Of a stretch of DNA of 64,000 nucleotides, positions 49,840 through 57,997 are shown piece by piece; the stretch's first letter is position 1, and every line of letters starts with the position of its first letter. Both the position numbers and the translations under genes were made by a program. The stretch covers positions 1-64,000 of the forward strand of contig JAWLCA010000017.1 of NCBI GenBank assembly GCA_041687395.1, written 5' to 3'. The DNA is from JAWLCA01 sp041687395. Lineage in GTDB: Bacteria; Pseudomonadota; Alphaproteobacteria; Rhodobacterales; Rhodobacteraceae. Below the pieces are notes generated by a model, which saw nothing but the letters and a program-made list of their open reading frames with translations, was not told the origin of the DNA and searched no databases.

Positions 49840-52116
49840 TCAGTCAGCGGAAGGGCGGCGCTGCGGCCGGGGCGTATCGGGCCCGGCGGGCTGGGCGGTC
49901 ACGACGATCTCTTCCTGCGCGGCGGCCAGATCGTCCTCGGCCGCGCCGGTATCGGCCACGGCAGGCGCGGTCTGGGCGTCGTTTTCGGCTTCGGCCTGGA
50001 TGTCGGCGGCGTCTGCCTCGGCGTCGCTGGTAGCGTCGGGCTCCGCCTCGTCTGCGGCGGGCGCGTCAGCCGCTGCCGCGTTGGCCTCCTCTTCGGTTGT
50101 CGCGTCGGCCTCTGCCTCGGCGTCGCCGGGGCGGGGTTCGGGCCGCGGGGTGTTGTCATCGGCGGGCTGCACGGGAACGGTGATCTGCGACTCGTCGACC
50201 GCGCCCGCGGCTTCGCTTGTGGCGTCAGTGGTCCCGGTGTCGTCTGCCGTATCGGGAGTTTCCTCCGTGTCGGCGGTTTCTTCCGTCCCCTCGGGCTGGA
50301 TCAGCGTGAACTCGATCCGCCGGTTGGCCTCGCGCCCGGCGGCGGTTGTGTTGTCACCGATGGGCCGATCCGACCCGTAGCCCTTGGCGGTCAGGTTGCC
50401 GACCAGCACGCGGCGCGCGCGCAGCGCTTCCAGCACCGCCTCGGCCCGCTCCTGGCTGAGGCGCAGGTTCATCTCCAGCCGGCCCTGGCTGTCGGTATGG
50501 CCGGCCACCTCCATCGCCACGTCGGGGCATTGCACCATCTGGGCGGCCAGCGCATCCAGCGTGCCGCGCGCGGCGGCGTCGATGCGCGCGCTGCCGGGGG
50601 CAAAGGTGATCTGCGCGTCCGACAGGATCGCGTTCAGCCCGGCCACGCATTCCTGCGGCGTGGGCAGGCTGGCCACGGGATCGAGCGCGCGGTCGTAGCG
50701 GATGTTCAGCCGGAACTCCTGTCCCGGCCCCAGCTTCTCGGCCAGAAGGCGCGAGACCTCCTCGGAGGCCTCGGCCTTGCCGGTCTCGCCGGTGATCTCG
50801 ACCAGATCGGGACGTACCAGCGCGCGGCCGTGGTCCAGCGCGCCCAGCCCCTCCAGCGCGGCCAGAACGCGGACCGGCCAGCCGTCGGGCAGTTCCGGGT
50901 CCATCCGGGTGGCGACATAGACGGAATCGGCGCCGAACAGCGCATGGGCGAAACTTTCGACCGCCTCGCGCATCTGGTCGTTCTCCAACCGGCCGCGCAG
51001 TTGCACCTCGCCTTCTTCCGAAAGCGTTGCGGTGAATTCCACCGGACCTTCGGGACGTTCGGTTTCGGCGGGCGTTTCGGGCAGGACGGCGTTGAGCGAG
51101 AAGACCTCGGGCAGGGCGGTTTCCAACTCGCCCACGACGCGGTCGAACAGGGCCTGCTCGGTGCCCTCGGCCGCGATCAGGCTGACGTCGGCGTCGGCGA
51201 AGGTGAGGCTGCCGCCGCCGAGTTCGGCCAGCGCGGCGATGCCCTTTTCCGCCGCCTCGGCCCATTGCGGCGACGGCACGCCGAGGCCAAGGGTGCAGGA
51301 GAGATCCCCGGTGGCGCCGGCAGCGGCGGCGGCACGCAGGATGCGGTCGCGGCCACGTTCGGTATCGGCGGAACAGGCGTCGAATCGCGCGCCGCGCTCT
51401 TCGTCGATCAGGAAGCGCAGGGCGAAGGGGGTGATGACGGGCCGGGGTGCGGTGATGTCCATCGACAGGCCGAGCCCGTCGGGCAGGTTGCGGCGCAGCT
51501 CGCCCTCAAGCCGCCGCTTTTCCTCGGCGGTGTCGCTGCTGGCGATGATCGACACCCGGTCGGCGCTGATCGACACCTTCGACCGCGGCAGGGCCTTCAC
51601 CGCCTCGATCCCGTAGCCCATGGCCACGAACCAGCCCGGCGGCACGTCGTAATCAGCGCTTTCCAGGAGGTCGGTCACCACCAGATCGGGCGAGAGGGCG
51701 CGCAGCCCCTCGACCACGGTGTCGTGGTCCACCGCGGCGGGGACCAGCCCAACGATCTGCACGCCATCCTCGTTGCGCAGGATTTCCATCAGGAAGTCGG
51801 GCGGGCGGATGCCCTCGGTCTCGGCCACCTGCATGTCGTCGATCACGCGGGCCGCATCGACGATGGCGCCGGTTGTGGCCAGCGCCTGGAAGCGCGCGGC
51901 CTCGGTCGGCGCGGTGCCGGTCAGATGCACCTGCAGCCCGTCGGCGCGCACATCGGCCCAGTCGATCCCGGCATCGTCCAAGGCGGCGTCCACCGCCTGG
52001 GTGGAGCGCGATTCGATCGCCGTGACCGCCCAGATCGCGCCGCCCGTGGCCAGCACGGCGGCCGCGGCGAAGGCGGCGATGGCGATCAGGGCCTGGGTGT
52101 TCTTCAGCATGCGCAC
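49840..52116 (-). CDS. Large OmpA-family envelope protein with BON-like repeats
   Basis: A 758-residue exported protein. An N-terminal membrane anchor or signal (NTQALIAIAAFAAAAVLATG) is followed by several BON-like repeats (about 40-470; recurring VHLTGTAPTEAARF and VQLRGRLENDQ type strands). The OmpA/MotB peptidoglycan-binding domain follows (about 525-650): ITFAPGSARID, VAGHTDSQGRLEMNLRLS and NRRIEFTLI. The last 110 residues are low-complexity Ala/Glu/Asp with two copies of a QPA-x2-x-TPRP-x2-RP motif. It probably tethers envelope layers. M1 at 52116 and M3 are alternative starts. Confidence 0.88.
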   Translation of the reverse strand: MRMLKNTQALIAIAAFAAAAVLATGGAIWAVTAIESRSTQAVDAALDDAGIDWADVRADGLQVHLTGTAPTEAARFQALATTGAIVDAARVIDDMQVAETEGIRPPDFLMEILRNEDGVQIVGLVPAAVDHDTVVEGLRALSPDLVVTDLLESADYDVPPGWFVAMGYGIEAVKALPRSKVSISADRVSIIASSDTAEEKRRLEGELRRNLPDGLGLSMDITAPRPVITPFALRFLIDEERGARFDACSADTERGRDRILRAAAAAGATGDLSCTLGLGVPSPQWAEAAEKGIAALAELGGGSLTFADADVSLIAAEGTEQALFDRVVGELETALPEVFSLNAVLPETPAETERPEGPVEFTATLSEEGEVQLRGRLENDQMREAVESFAHALFGADSVYVATRMDPELPDGWPVRVLAALEGLGALDHGRALVRPDLVEITGETGKAEASEEVSRLLAEKLGPGQEFRLNIRYDRALDPVASLPTPQECVAGLNAILSDAQITFAPGSARIDAAARGTLDALAAQMVQCPDVAMEVAGHTDSQGRLEMNLRLSQERAEAVLEALRARRVLVGNLTAKGYGSDRPIGDNTTAAGREANRRIEFTLIQPEGTEETADTEETPDTADDTGTTDATSEAAGAVDESQITVPVQPADDNTPRPEPRPGDAEAEADATTEEEANAAAADAPAADEAEPDATSDAEADAADIQAEAENDAQTAPAVADTGAAEDDLAAAQEEIVVTAQPAGPDTPRPQRRPSAD

Positions 52117-52166
52117 CGTCCTGTTGCGGGTCGGGCATCCTTAGAACTGTGGCCCGCGGGCCGCAA

Positions 52167-53123
52167 TCAAACGAAAAGTGAGCCGGCAAGAAACAGCGCA
52201 GGAATCAGGCCCGCGTCGCGATTCGACCTGAACAGCCTCAGGCAGCAGGCGGTGTCGTCGGGATCGAGCTGGCGGAGCTGCCAAGCCATGTGCGCGCCAA
52301 AACCCGCCACCCCCGCCATCGCCACCGCCAGCGACGCGGGCCGGTCGGCCAGCGCCAGCACGACCGCCACCGCCATGAGCAGGGCTGCGACCAACGCGAA
52401 CCCCGCCAGCCAGCGCGGCGAGGCGTCGCCGAACAGGCGTGCCGTGGATTTCACCCCGATCAGGGCGTCATCCTCGGCATCCTGATGGGCATAGATCGTG
52501 TCATAGAACAGCGTCCAGGCGATGCCCGCCAGATACAGCAGCACCGGCGGCCAGCCCAGGGTGCCCGTGTGCGCCGTCCAGGCCAGCAGCGCGCCCCAGT
52601 TGAAAGCGAGGCCGAGGAAGATCTGCGGCCACCAGGTAAAGCGCTTGGCAAAGGGATAGATCGCCACCAGCCCGAGCGAGGCGATACCGAGGCCGATCGC
52701 CGCCCAGTTGAACGAGAACAGGATCAGCGCCGCGACCAGCGCCTGCGCCCCCATCCATCCCAGCGCCTTCCGCACCGTGACCTGACCGGATGGCAGCGGG
52801 CGCGAGCGGGTGCGCGCCACTGCCCCGTCGATGTCGCGGTCGGTGACGTCGTTCCAGGTGCAGCCCGCCCCCCGCATCAGGAAGGCGCCGATGCCGCAGC
52901 CCGCGACGATCCACAGGTCCATCAGCCGGGGCGCGCCCGACGCCGCCGCCAGCCCGACGCCCCAGAGGCAGGGGATATAGAGAAGCCACGTCCCGATCGG
53001 CCGGTCGGCCCGGCTGAGCCGCAGGTAGGGGCGCGCGGGCGCGGGCGCCATCCGGTCCACCCAGTTGCCGCTGGGTGCGTCGGCGACGCCTTCTGCCTCT
53101 GGCGTTTCCAGCCCCCGGGTCAT
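52167..53123 (-). CDS. ubiA: 4-hydroxybenzoate octaprenyltransferase
   Basis: Inner-membrane prenyltransferase attaching the polyprenyl tail to 4-hydroxybenzoate in ubiquinone synthesis. The 318-residue protein has an N-terminal polar extension, then PYLRLSRADRPIGTWLL. The first Asp-rich motif is NDVTDRDIDGAVARTRSRPL (N-D-x2-D-x2-D) and the second is YAHQDAEDDALIGVKST. Eight or nine helices follow the family pattern. Its ATG (53123) is only 12 nt from the oppositely oriented rsmE start, so promoters and ribosome sites of the two genes must overlap. Confidence 0.95.
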   Translation of the reverse strand: MTRGLETPEAEGVADAPSGNWVDRMAPAPARPYLRLSRADRPIGTWLLYIPCLWGVGLAAASGAPRLMDLWIVAGCGIGAFLMRGAGCTWNDVTDRDIDGAVARTRSRPLPSGQVTVRKALGWMGAQALVAALILFSFNWAAIGLGIASLGLVAIYPFAKRFTWWPQIFLGLAFNWGALLAWTAHTGTLGWPPVLLYLAGIAWTLFYDTIYAHQDAEDDALIGVKSTARLFGDASPRWLAGFALVAALLMAVAVVLALADRPASLAVAMAGVAGFGAHMAWQLRQLDPDDTACCLRLFRSNRDAGLIPALFLAGSLFV

Positions 53124-53135
53124 AGGTTTCCGTTC

Positions 53136-53861
53136 ATGTCGGAACGTCCTCGCATCAGGCTTTATGTAGTCCACCCGCTTGGTCCGGGGCAACCCGTGCC
53201 GCTGCTGCCCGAGCAGGCGCATTACCTGTTCGGGGTGATGCGGTTGGGCGTGGGCGACGCGGTGGCGTTGTTCAACGGAACGGACGGCGAATGGCAGGCC
53301 CAAGTGGCCGAGATCACCAAGCGCGGCGGCGTGCTGGTTTGCGACCGGCAGACAGCCCCCCAGGCCGACCCGCCCGACCTGTGGCTGCTGTTCGCACCTA
53401 TCAAGAAAGCGCGGACCGACTTCATCGTCGAAAAGGCGGTGGAACTGGGTGCCGCGCGCATCCTGCCGGTCACGACCGACCACACCAATGCCGAGCGCAT
53501 CCGACAGGACCGGCTGCAGGCCCACGCGGTGGAGGCCGCCGAGCAATGCGGCGCGACCCATGTCCCCAGCGTGGAGGCCTTGCAGCCGCTGTCGAAGCTG
53601 CTGGGGGGCTGGGATCCCGCACGGCGGCTGGTCTGGGCGGACGAGGGGGCGGCGGGGCAGGGCGCGGGCCTGCCTGACGCGCCCGCGCCGGCCGCGATCC
53701 TGATCGGGCCCGAGGGCGGCTTTTCCGGGGCCGAACGCACCCGGCTTGCCGGGCTGCCCTTCGTGAGGCCCGTCGCCCTTGGCCCCCGGATCCTGCGCGC
53801 CGATACTGCCGCCGTCGCGGCGTTGACGCTGTGGCAGGCCGGTTGGGGCGACTGGCGATGA
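53136..53861 (+). CDS. rsmE: 16S rRNA (uracil-1498-N3)-methyltransferase
   Basis: Methylates U1498 of 16S rRNA with S-adenosylmethionine; it belongs to the SPOUT (knotted) class. The 241-residue protein has an N-terminal PUA-like domain (RIRLYVVHPL, AHYLFGVMRLGVGD) and the knot with ILIGPEGGFSGAE and ALGPRILRADTAAVAAL, the cofactor-binding loops. Start ATG 53136 gives MSERPRIRL. It is divergent from ubiA at 12 nt. Its stop overlaps the next gene in ATGA. Confidence 0.95.
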   Translation: MSERPRIRLYVVHPLGPGQPVPLLPEQAHYLFGVMRLGVGDAVALFNGTDGEWQAQVAEITKRGGVLVCDRQTAPQADPPDLWLLFAPIKKARTDFIVEKAVELGAARILPVTTDHTNAERIRQDRLQAHAVEAAEQCGATHVPSVEALQPLSKLLGGWDPARRLVWADEGAAGQGAGLPDAPAPAAILIGPEGGFSGAERTRLAGLPFVRPVALGPRILRADTAAVAALTLWQAGWGDWR

Positions 53862-54379
53862 ACTTCCTGCGGCCCGAGGCCGTGGCCACCCTGCACCGCT
53901 TCCGCGAGGTGATCGCGGCGGCCGTGCTGGTCCTGGCGGGCGCCTGGTTCGCCGGGCAGCGCGGATTCCTGATGGGCGCGCTGGGGATGGCGCTGATCGG
54001 CGCGGGGCTGGGGCTGGGCTGGATCGCGTGGCGGCGGCTGCGCTTTGCGCGGCCCGTCACCGCGCCCGGCATCGTCGAGGTGCTGGAGGGGCAGGTCAGC
54101 TACATGGGCCCGCAGGACGGCGGCTGGGTGGCGCTGTCGGAACTGGACCGGGTGATGTTGATCGGCCCGGTCGAGGCGCGCCACTGGCGGTTGATTCAGG
54201 CCGATGGCCAGAGTGTCGATCTGCCCACCCGCGCCGCCGGGGCGGAGCGGTTGTTCGACGTCTTTGCCGGGTTGCCGGGTTTCGACATGGCCGGCGCGCT
54301 GGCCGCGCTGGACAGTCGGCAGCCGGTGGATCGGGTTCTGTGGTCGCGGCGCAAGCCCACCGCGCTGCCACGCGGTTAG
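53858..54379 (+). CDS. Conserved hypothetical membrane protein
   Basis: A 173-residue protein with two closely spaced membrane helices (about 15-30 and 35-57: VIAAAVLVLAGAWFAGQ and GALGMALIGAGLGLGWIAW) and a soluble C-terminal domain (about 65-170). LEGQVSYMGPQDGGWVALS and RHWRLIQADGQ suggest a small beta-rich domain. ATG 53858 overlaps the rsmE stop in ATGA, so translation is coupled. I do not recognise a function. It is convergent with the SDR gene at 54426, 46 nt apart. Confidence 0.8.
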   Translation: MNFLRPEAVATLHRFREVIAAAVLVLAGAWFAGQRGFLMGALGMALIGAGLGLGWIAWRRLRFARPVTAPGIVEVLEGQVSYMGPQDGGWVALSELDRVMLIGPVEARHWRLIQADGQSVDLPTRAAGAERLFDVFAGLPGFDMAGALAALDSRQPVDRVLWSRRKPTALPRG

Positions 54380-54425
54380 CGGCGCACCGTCCGCCGCCCG
54401 GCCCTTCGGCCCGAGCCTTCCCACC

Positions 54426-55154
54426 TCAAACGTGCTGGGCGCCGTTCACCTCGATCTCGGTGCCCGAGATGTAGCTGGAATCGGGCGAGCACAGGAACCA
54501 GATCGCCGCCGCCACCTCGGACGGCTGGCCAAGCCGTCGGAGCGGCAGTTGTTCGACGATCTTTTCGGTGCCGGGCGACAGGATCGCGGTTTCCACCTCT
54601 CCCGGCGCGATGGCGTTGACCCTTACTCCAAGGGGCCCGAAATCATGTGCCATCTCGCGCGTCAGCGCGGCCAGTGCGGCCTTTGACGTGGCATAGGCCG
54701 CTCCCGCAAAGGGATGAACCCGTACCCCTGCGATCGAGGTCACGTTCACGATCGACCCCTGCGCCGCCATCAGTTCTGCCTTCAGGCCCCGCGCCAGCAC
54801 GACGCTGGCAAAAAAGTTGACGTGAAACACCTGCCCCCAGGTGCGCAGGTCGGTCTCCAGCGTGTTCAGCCGCTCGCCTTCCGGCCCTTTCGGGCTGATG
54901 CCCGCGTTGTTGACCAGCGCGTGCAACTGGCCGTTCAACTTGCCGCGGATCACCTCCAGCGCCTGTATCGTCTTGTTCGGGTCGGCGAGGTCGATCTGGA
55001 TGTGGTTGTCCTCGCCCCCCGGCCAGGGGCAGCGGTCGTCGAAAGCGTGGCGCGAGCAGGTCAGCACCCGCCACCCTTCGGCCGAGAAGCGCTTGACGGT
55101 GGCATGGCCGATCCCGCGGCTCGCGCCGGTCAGCAGCATGGTCTTCTGGGTCAT
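54426..55154 (-). CDS. Short-chain dehydrogenase/reductase
   Basis: A 242-residue classical SDR: cofactor motif LLTGASRGIGHATVKRF (T-G-x3-G-x-G), ALVNNAGISPKGP (N-N-A-G), the catalytic Ser in VNVTSIAG and Tyr-x3-Lys in AAYATSKAALAAL, then VNAIAPGEVETAI. The C-terminus SSYISGTEIEVNGAQHV is typical of FabG-like reductases. ATG 55154 follows AAGGGG with good spacing; the longer upstream frame is discarded. Substrate unknown. It is divergent from argB, with a 234-nt region holding a palindromic repeat element. Confidence 0.9.
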   Translation of the reverse strand: MTQKTMLLTGASRGIGHATVKRFSAEGWRVLTCSRHAFDDRCPWPGGEDNHIQIDLADPNKTIQALEVIRGKLNGQLHALVNNAGISPKGPEGERLNTLETDLRTWGQVFHVNFFASVVLARGLKAELMAAQGSIVNVTSIAGVRVHPFAGAAYATSKAALAALTREMAHDFGPLGVRVNAIAPGEVETAILSPGTEKIVEQLPLRRLGQPSEVAAAIWFLCSPDSSYISGTEIEVNGAQHV

Positions 55155-55270
55155 GGCGATCCCCTTGCCTGATCGGGGAAACCTTATGCCGTTTGGCCGG
55201 AAAGGCAATGCGGCCGGGGGCGTGGCAAGTGTTGCGATCTGGTTAACAAAATTCTTGAAAATATGCGATA

Positions 55271-55304
55271 TCAAGGGGTTGGTATTTTGTCCACGCGTGG
55301 ACAA
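55271..55304. repeat. 33-bp palindrome-containing element, copy 2
   Basis: TCAAGGG-G-TTG-GT-ATTTTG leads into TTGTCCACGCGTGGACAA (55287-55304), an 18-bp perfect dyad. It lies in the divergent region between the SDR and argB genes, 86 nt before the argB start. It shares 28 of 33 bases with the copy at 21036-21068. Confidence 0.6.
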
Positions 55305-55388
55305 GAAGGGGCGCGGTGGAAATCCCGCCCTTGGCAGCGCCCGCGCAAGCCGCTACCAAGACCCCCGCACCCTTGCCCGCAGGCCCCG

Positions 55389-56288
55389 ATGAAAAAGCAG
55401 ATCGCCATGACCCGAGACTGGATCGCCACCGCCCGGACCCTGTCCGAGGCGCTGCCCTACCTGCAACGCTATTCCGGCGCCATTGTCGTGGTGAAGTTCG
55501 GCGGCAACGCGATGGGCGACGAACAGGCGATGGCCGAGTTCGCCCGCGACATCGTGCTGATGCGCCAGGTCGGCGTAAACCCGGTGGTCGTCCACGGCGG
55601 CGGCCCGATGATCAACGATACGCTCGCCAAGCTGGGCATCAAGTCGGACTTCGTGCGCGGCAAGCGCGTGACCGACAAGGCCACGGTCGAGGTGGTGGAG
55701 ATGGTGCTTTCGGGGCTGGTCAACAAGCGGATCGTGCAGGCGATCAACGATCAGGGCGGGCGGGCAGTCGGGCTGTCGGGCAAGGACGACGACCTGATGG
55801 TCTGCGTTGCGGATGACCCCGAACTGGGGTTTGTCGGTCGTCCGGTGGAGATGAACGTCGAGGTGCTGCGCGACCTGTTTCGCGCCGGCATCATCCCGGT
55901 TGTGGCCCCGGTAGCCACGGGGATGGAGGAGAACGAGACCTTCAACGTGAATGGCGACACCGCCGCCGGCGCCATCGCGGGCGCGCTGAAAGCCGACCGG
56001 CTGCTGCTGCTGACCGATGTTTCGGGTGTGAAGGACGAATCGGGCGAGGTCATCACCCAGTTGACCCCGGCCGAGGTGCGCGAGTTGACCGAAAAGGGCG
56101 TGATCGCGGGCGGTATGATCCCCAAGACCGAGACCGCGCTGGCGGCGCTTGAGCAGGGCGTGCGGGCGGTCGTGATCCTGGACGGCCGAATCCCCAACGC
56201 CTGCCTGCTTGAGCTGTTCACCGACCACGGCGCGGGCAGCCTGATCCGGGACAGCGCGCCGCGCGTGAAGCCGCGCGCCTCTACGTGA
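55389..56288 (+). CDS. argB: Acetylglutamate kinase
   Basis: Second step of arginine synthesis, phosphorylating N-acetylglutamate. The 299-residue amino-acid-kinase-fold protein has VVVKFGGNAMGD (phosphate loop), NPVVVHGGGPMIN, KRVTDKATVEVVEMVL and the C-terminal GGMIPKTETALAAL block. The LEALPYLQRY-like N-terminal helix (SEALPYLQRYSG) is typical of feedback-inhibited forms. ATG 55389 was used; an in-frame ATG at 55407 is an alternative. Its stop overlaps the next start in GTGA. Confidence 0.96.
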   Translation: MKKQIAMTRDWIATARTLSEALPYLQRYSGAIVVVKFGGNAMGDEQAMAEFARDIVLMRQVGVNPVVVHGGGPMINDTLAKLGIKSDFVRGKRVTDKATVEVVEMVLSGLVNKRIVQAINDQGGRAVGLSGKDDDLMVCVADDPELGFVGRPVEMNVEVLRDLFRAGIIPVVAPVATGMEENETFNVNGDTAAGAIAGALKADRLLLLTDVSGVKDESGEVITQLTPAEVRELTEKGVIAGGMIPKTETALAALEQGVRAVVILDGRIPNACLLELFTDHGAGSLIRDSAPRVKPRAST

Positions 56289-56920
56289 TCGCTGCACTGG
56301 CCGCCGTGCGGCTGGCGGTGCTTGGCGGTTTTCACCCGACGCCCGACGACACTCTGCCCGCCGGCACGAAGACTGTCTTGCTGATTGGCCCCGACGGCCC
56401 CGACTTCTGGACGCATTTCACCGCCACGCCTGAGGCTGCGGATGGCCGCGACGACCCGCTGGACCGCTGGTCGCGCCGGGTGATCGGACGGATCGCTTGC
56501 GATCTGGGGGCAAAGGCGCTGTTTCCCTTCGGCGGGCCGCCGCACCGGCCGTTCTATGAATGGGCGCTGCGAACGGGGCGTTGTCACCCCTCGCCTGTCG
56601 CGCTGCTCGTGCATGATGCGGCGGGGCTTTACGTGTCGTTTCGTGGCGCGCTGGCGCTGAAGGAGCGTCTTGACCTGCCGCCCGCACCGCCAAATCCCTG
56701 CGCCAGTTGCACGGCACGCCCCTGCCTGGGCGCCTGCCCGGTCGGCGCGCTGACCGCTGCGGGCTACGATCTGGTCGCCTGCCACGGGTATCTGGACACC
56801 CCGGCGGGGCAGGACTGCCTGAGCGGCGGTTGTGCGGTGCGGCGGGCTTGTCCTGTCAGTGCGCGGCATGGCAGGTTGCCCGCGCAGTCGTCCTTTCACA
56901 TGCGGAATTTCCACCCGTGA
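56285..56920 (+). CDS. Ferredoxin-like Fe-S cluster protein of unknown function
   Basis: A 211-residue cytoplasmic protein. The cysteine motif NPCASCTARPCLGACPVGAL (C-x2-C-x4-C-x3-C-P) is of ferredoxin type and probably holds a 4Fe-4S cluster; additional Cys residues follow (VACHGY, QDCLSGGCAVRRACPVS), enough for a second cluster. The N-terminal half resembles proteins annotated as ferredoxin-like and has DRWSRRVIGRIA. GTG 56285 overlaps argB in GTGA and its stop overlaps the next start in GTGA. Role unknown. Confidence 0.8.
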   Translation: MIAALAAVRLAVLGGFHPTPDDTLPAGTKTVLLIGPDGPDFWTHFTATPEAADGRDDPLDRWSRRVIGRIACDLGAKALFPFGGPPHRPFYEWALRTGRCHPSPVALLVHDAAGLYVSFRGALALKERLDLPPAPPNPCASCTARPCLGACPVGALTAAGYDLVACHGYLDTPAGQDCLSGGCAVRRACPVSARHGRLPAQSSFHMRNFHP

Positions 56921-57420
56921 CCCTGACCCTGATCCTGACACGCCACGCCAAGTCCGACTGGGACGACCCGCGCCTTTCGGACCACCAGCGCCCGCTGAAC
57001 AAGCGCGGGCGCGCCGCTGCCCCGGTGATCGGACGCTGGATCGCCGGGCATGCCCCGGCGCCCGATTGCGCCCTGATCTCCACCGCGCGCCGCACGCGCG
57101 AGACGTGGGACGGCATCGCCGCCGCGCTGCCGCCGGTGGGCGACGTGCGCTTCCTCGACGCGCTTTATCATGCCGGACCCGAGGTGATGCTGAAGGCCCT
57201 GCAGGGGGCGACTGGCGCTTGCGCCCTGATGATCGGCCACAACCCCGGCATTGCCGAATTTGCCGCCCGCCTGCTGGCGGCCCCGCCTGCGCATCCCGAT
57301 TTCACCCGCTATCCGACGGCGGCGACGCTGGTTGCCACCTTCGACGCACCGAATTGGGCGGCGGTGAAGTTCGGCACCGGCACGGCCGCAGCCTTCGCAA
57401 CGCCCCGCACGCTGGCCTGA
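56917..57420 (+). CDS. SixA-type histidine phosphatase
   Basis: A 167-residue protein of the histidine phosphatase superfamily, resembling SixA phosphohistidine phosphatases. The catalytic motif is LTRHAKSDWDDPRLSDHQRP (R-H-A/G) and the second His is in MIGHNPGIAEFA. The start is GTG 56917, overlapping the upstream stop in GTGA; the frame upstream is a shadow of the Fe-S gene. Substrate could be a phosphohistidine protein, or a small phosphate ester. smpB follows after 40 nt. Confidence 0.88.
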   Translation: MTLTLILTRHAKSDWDDPRLSDHQRPLNKRGRAAAPVIGRWIAGHAPAPDCALISTARRTRETWDGIAAALPPVGDVRFLDALYHAGPEVMLKALQGATGACALMIGHNPGIAEFAARLLAAPPAHPDFTRYPTAATLVATFDAPNWAAVKFGTGTAAAFATPRTLA

Positions 57421-57460
57421 TCGGCTGGACAGTGCCTGCAGCTTTGCGTATCTCGCGCGG

Positions 57461-57934
57461 ATGGCCCAGAAATCAGACCCCAACTACAAGGTGATCGCCG
57501 AAAACCGCCGGGCGCGCTTCGATTACTTCATCGAAAGCGATCTGGAGGTGGGGATCATGCTGACCGGGTCCGAGGTGAAATCGCTGCGCAAGGGGCAGTC
57601 GAACATTGCCGACAGCTATGCCAGCGTCGAGGATGGCGAATTGTGGCTGATCAACGGCTACATCGCCCCCTATGCGCAGGCCGGCGTCTTTGGGCACGAG
57701 GAGCGGCGCAAGCGCAAGCTTCTGGTGAAGAAGAAGGAGCTGTCGAAGCTGTGGTCCGCCACCGCGCGCGAGGGCATGACTCTGGTGCCTCTGGTGATGT
57801 ATTTCAACGACCGTGGCATCGTGAAGCTGAAGATCGGCATCGCCAAGGGCAAGAAGCAGGCCGACAAGCGCGCGACCGAGGCGAAACGCGACTGGAACCG
57901 ACAGAAGCAACGGCTTTTGAAGGACCATGGCTGA
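57461..57934 (+). CDS. smpB: SsrA-binding protein
   Basis: Binds tmRNA and delivers it to stalled ribosomes in trans-translation. The 157-residue protein has the N-terminal NYKVIAENRRARFDYFIES, ELVGSEVKSLR-like MLTGSEVKSLRKGQSNI, the NNY-like INGYIAPYAQAG and the basic tail GKKQADKRATEAKRDWNRQK. ATG 57461 begins MAQKSDPN. tmRNA (ssrA) was not seen next to it. It follows the SixA-like gene by 40 nt. Confidence 0.97.
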   Translation: MAQKSDPNYKVIAENRRARFDYFIESDLEVGIMLTGSEVKSLRKGQSNIADSYASVEDGELWLINGYIAPYAQAGVFGHEERRKRKLLVKKKELSKLWSATAREGMTLVPLVMYFNDRGIVKLKIGIAKGKKQADKRATEAKRDWNRQKQRLLKDHG

Positions 57935-57997
57935 GGCGGCGCTTGCCTCTCGCCCCCGCGCACGATTATGTCGTGCTGAAGCTGACAGGGGGTGGGC

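Noticed and set aside
54380..54425. Terminator hairpin between the hypothetical membrane gene and the SDR
   Set aside because: Only a four-base GGCC/GGCC stem can form; too weak to call.
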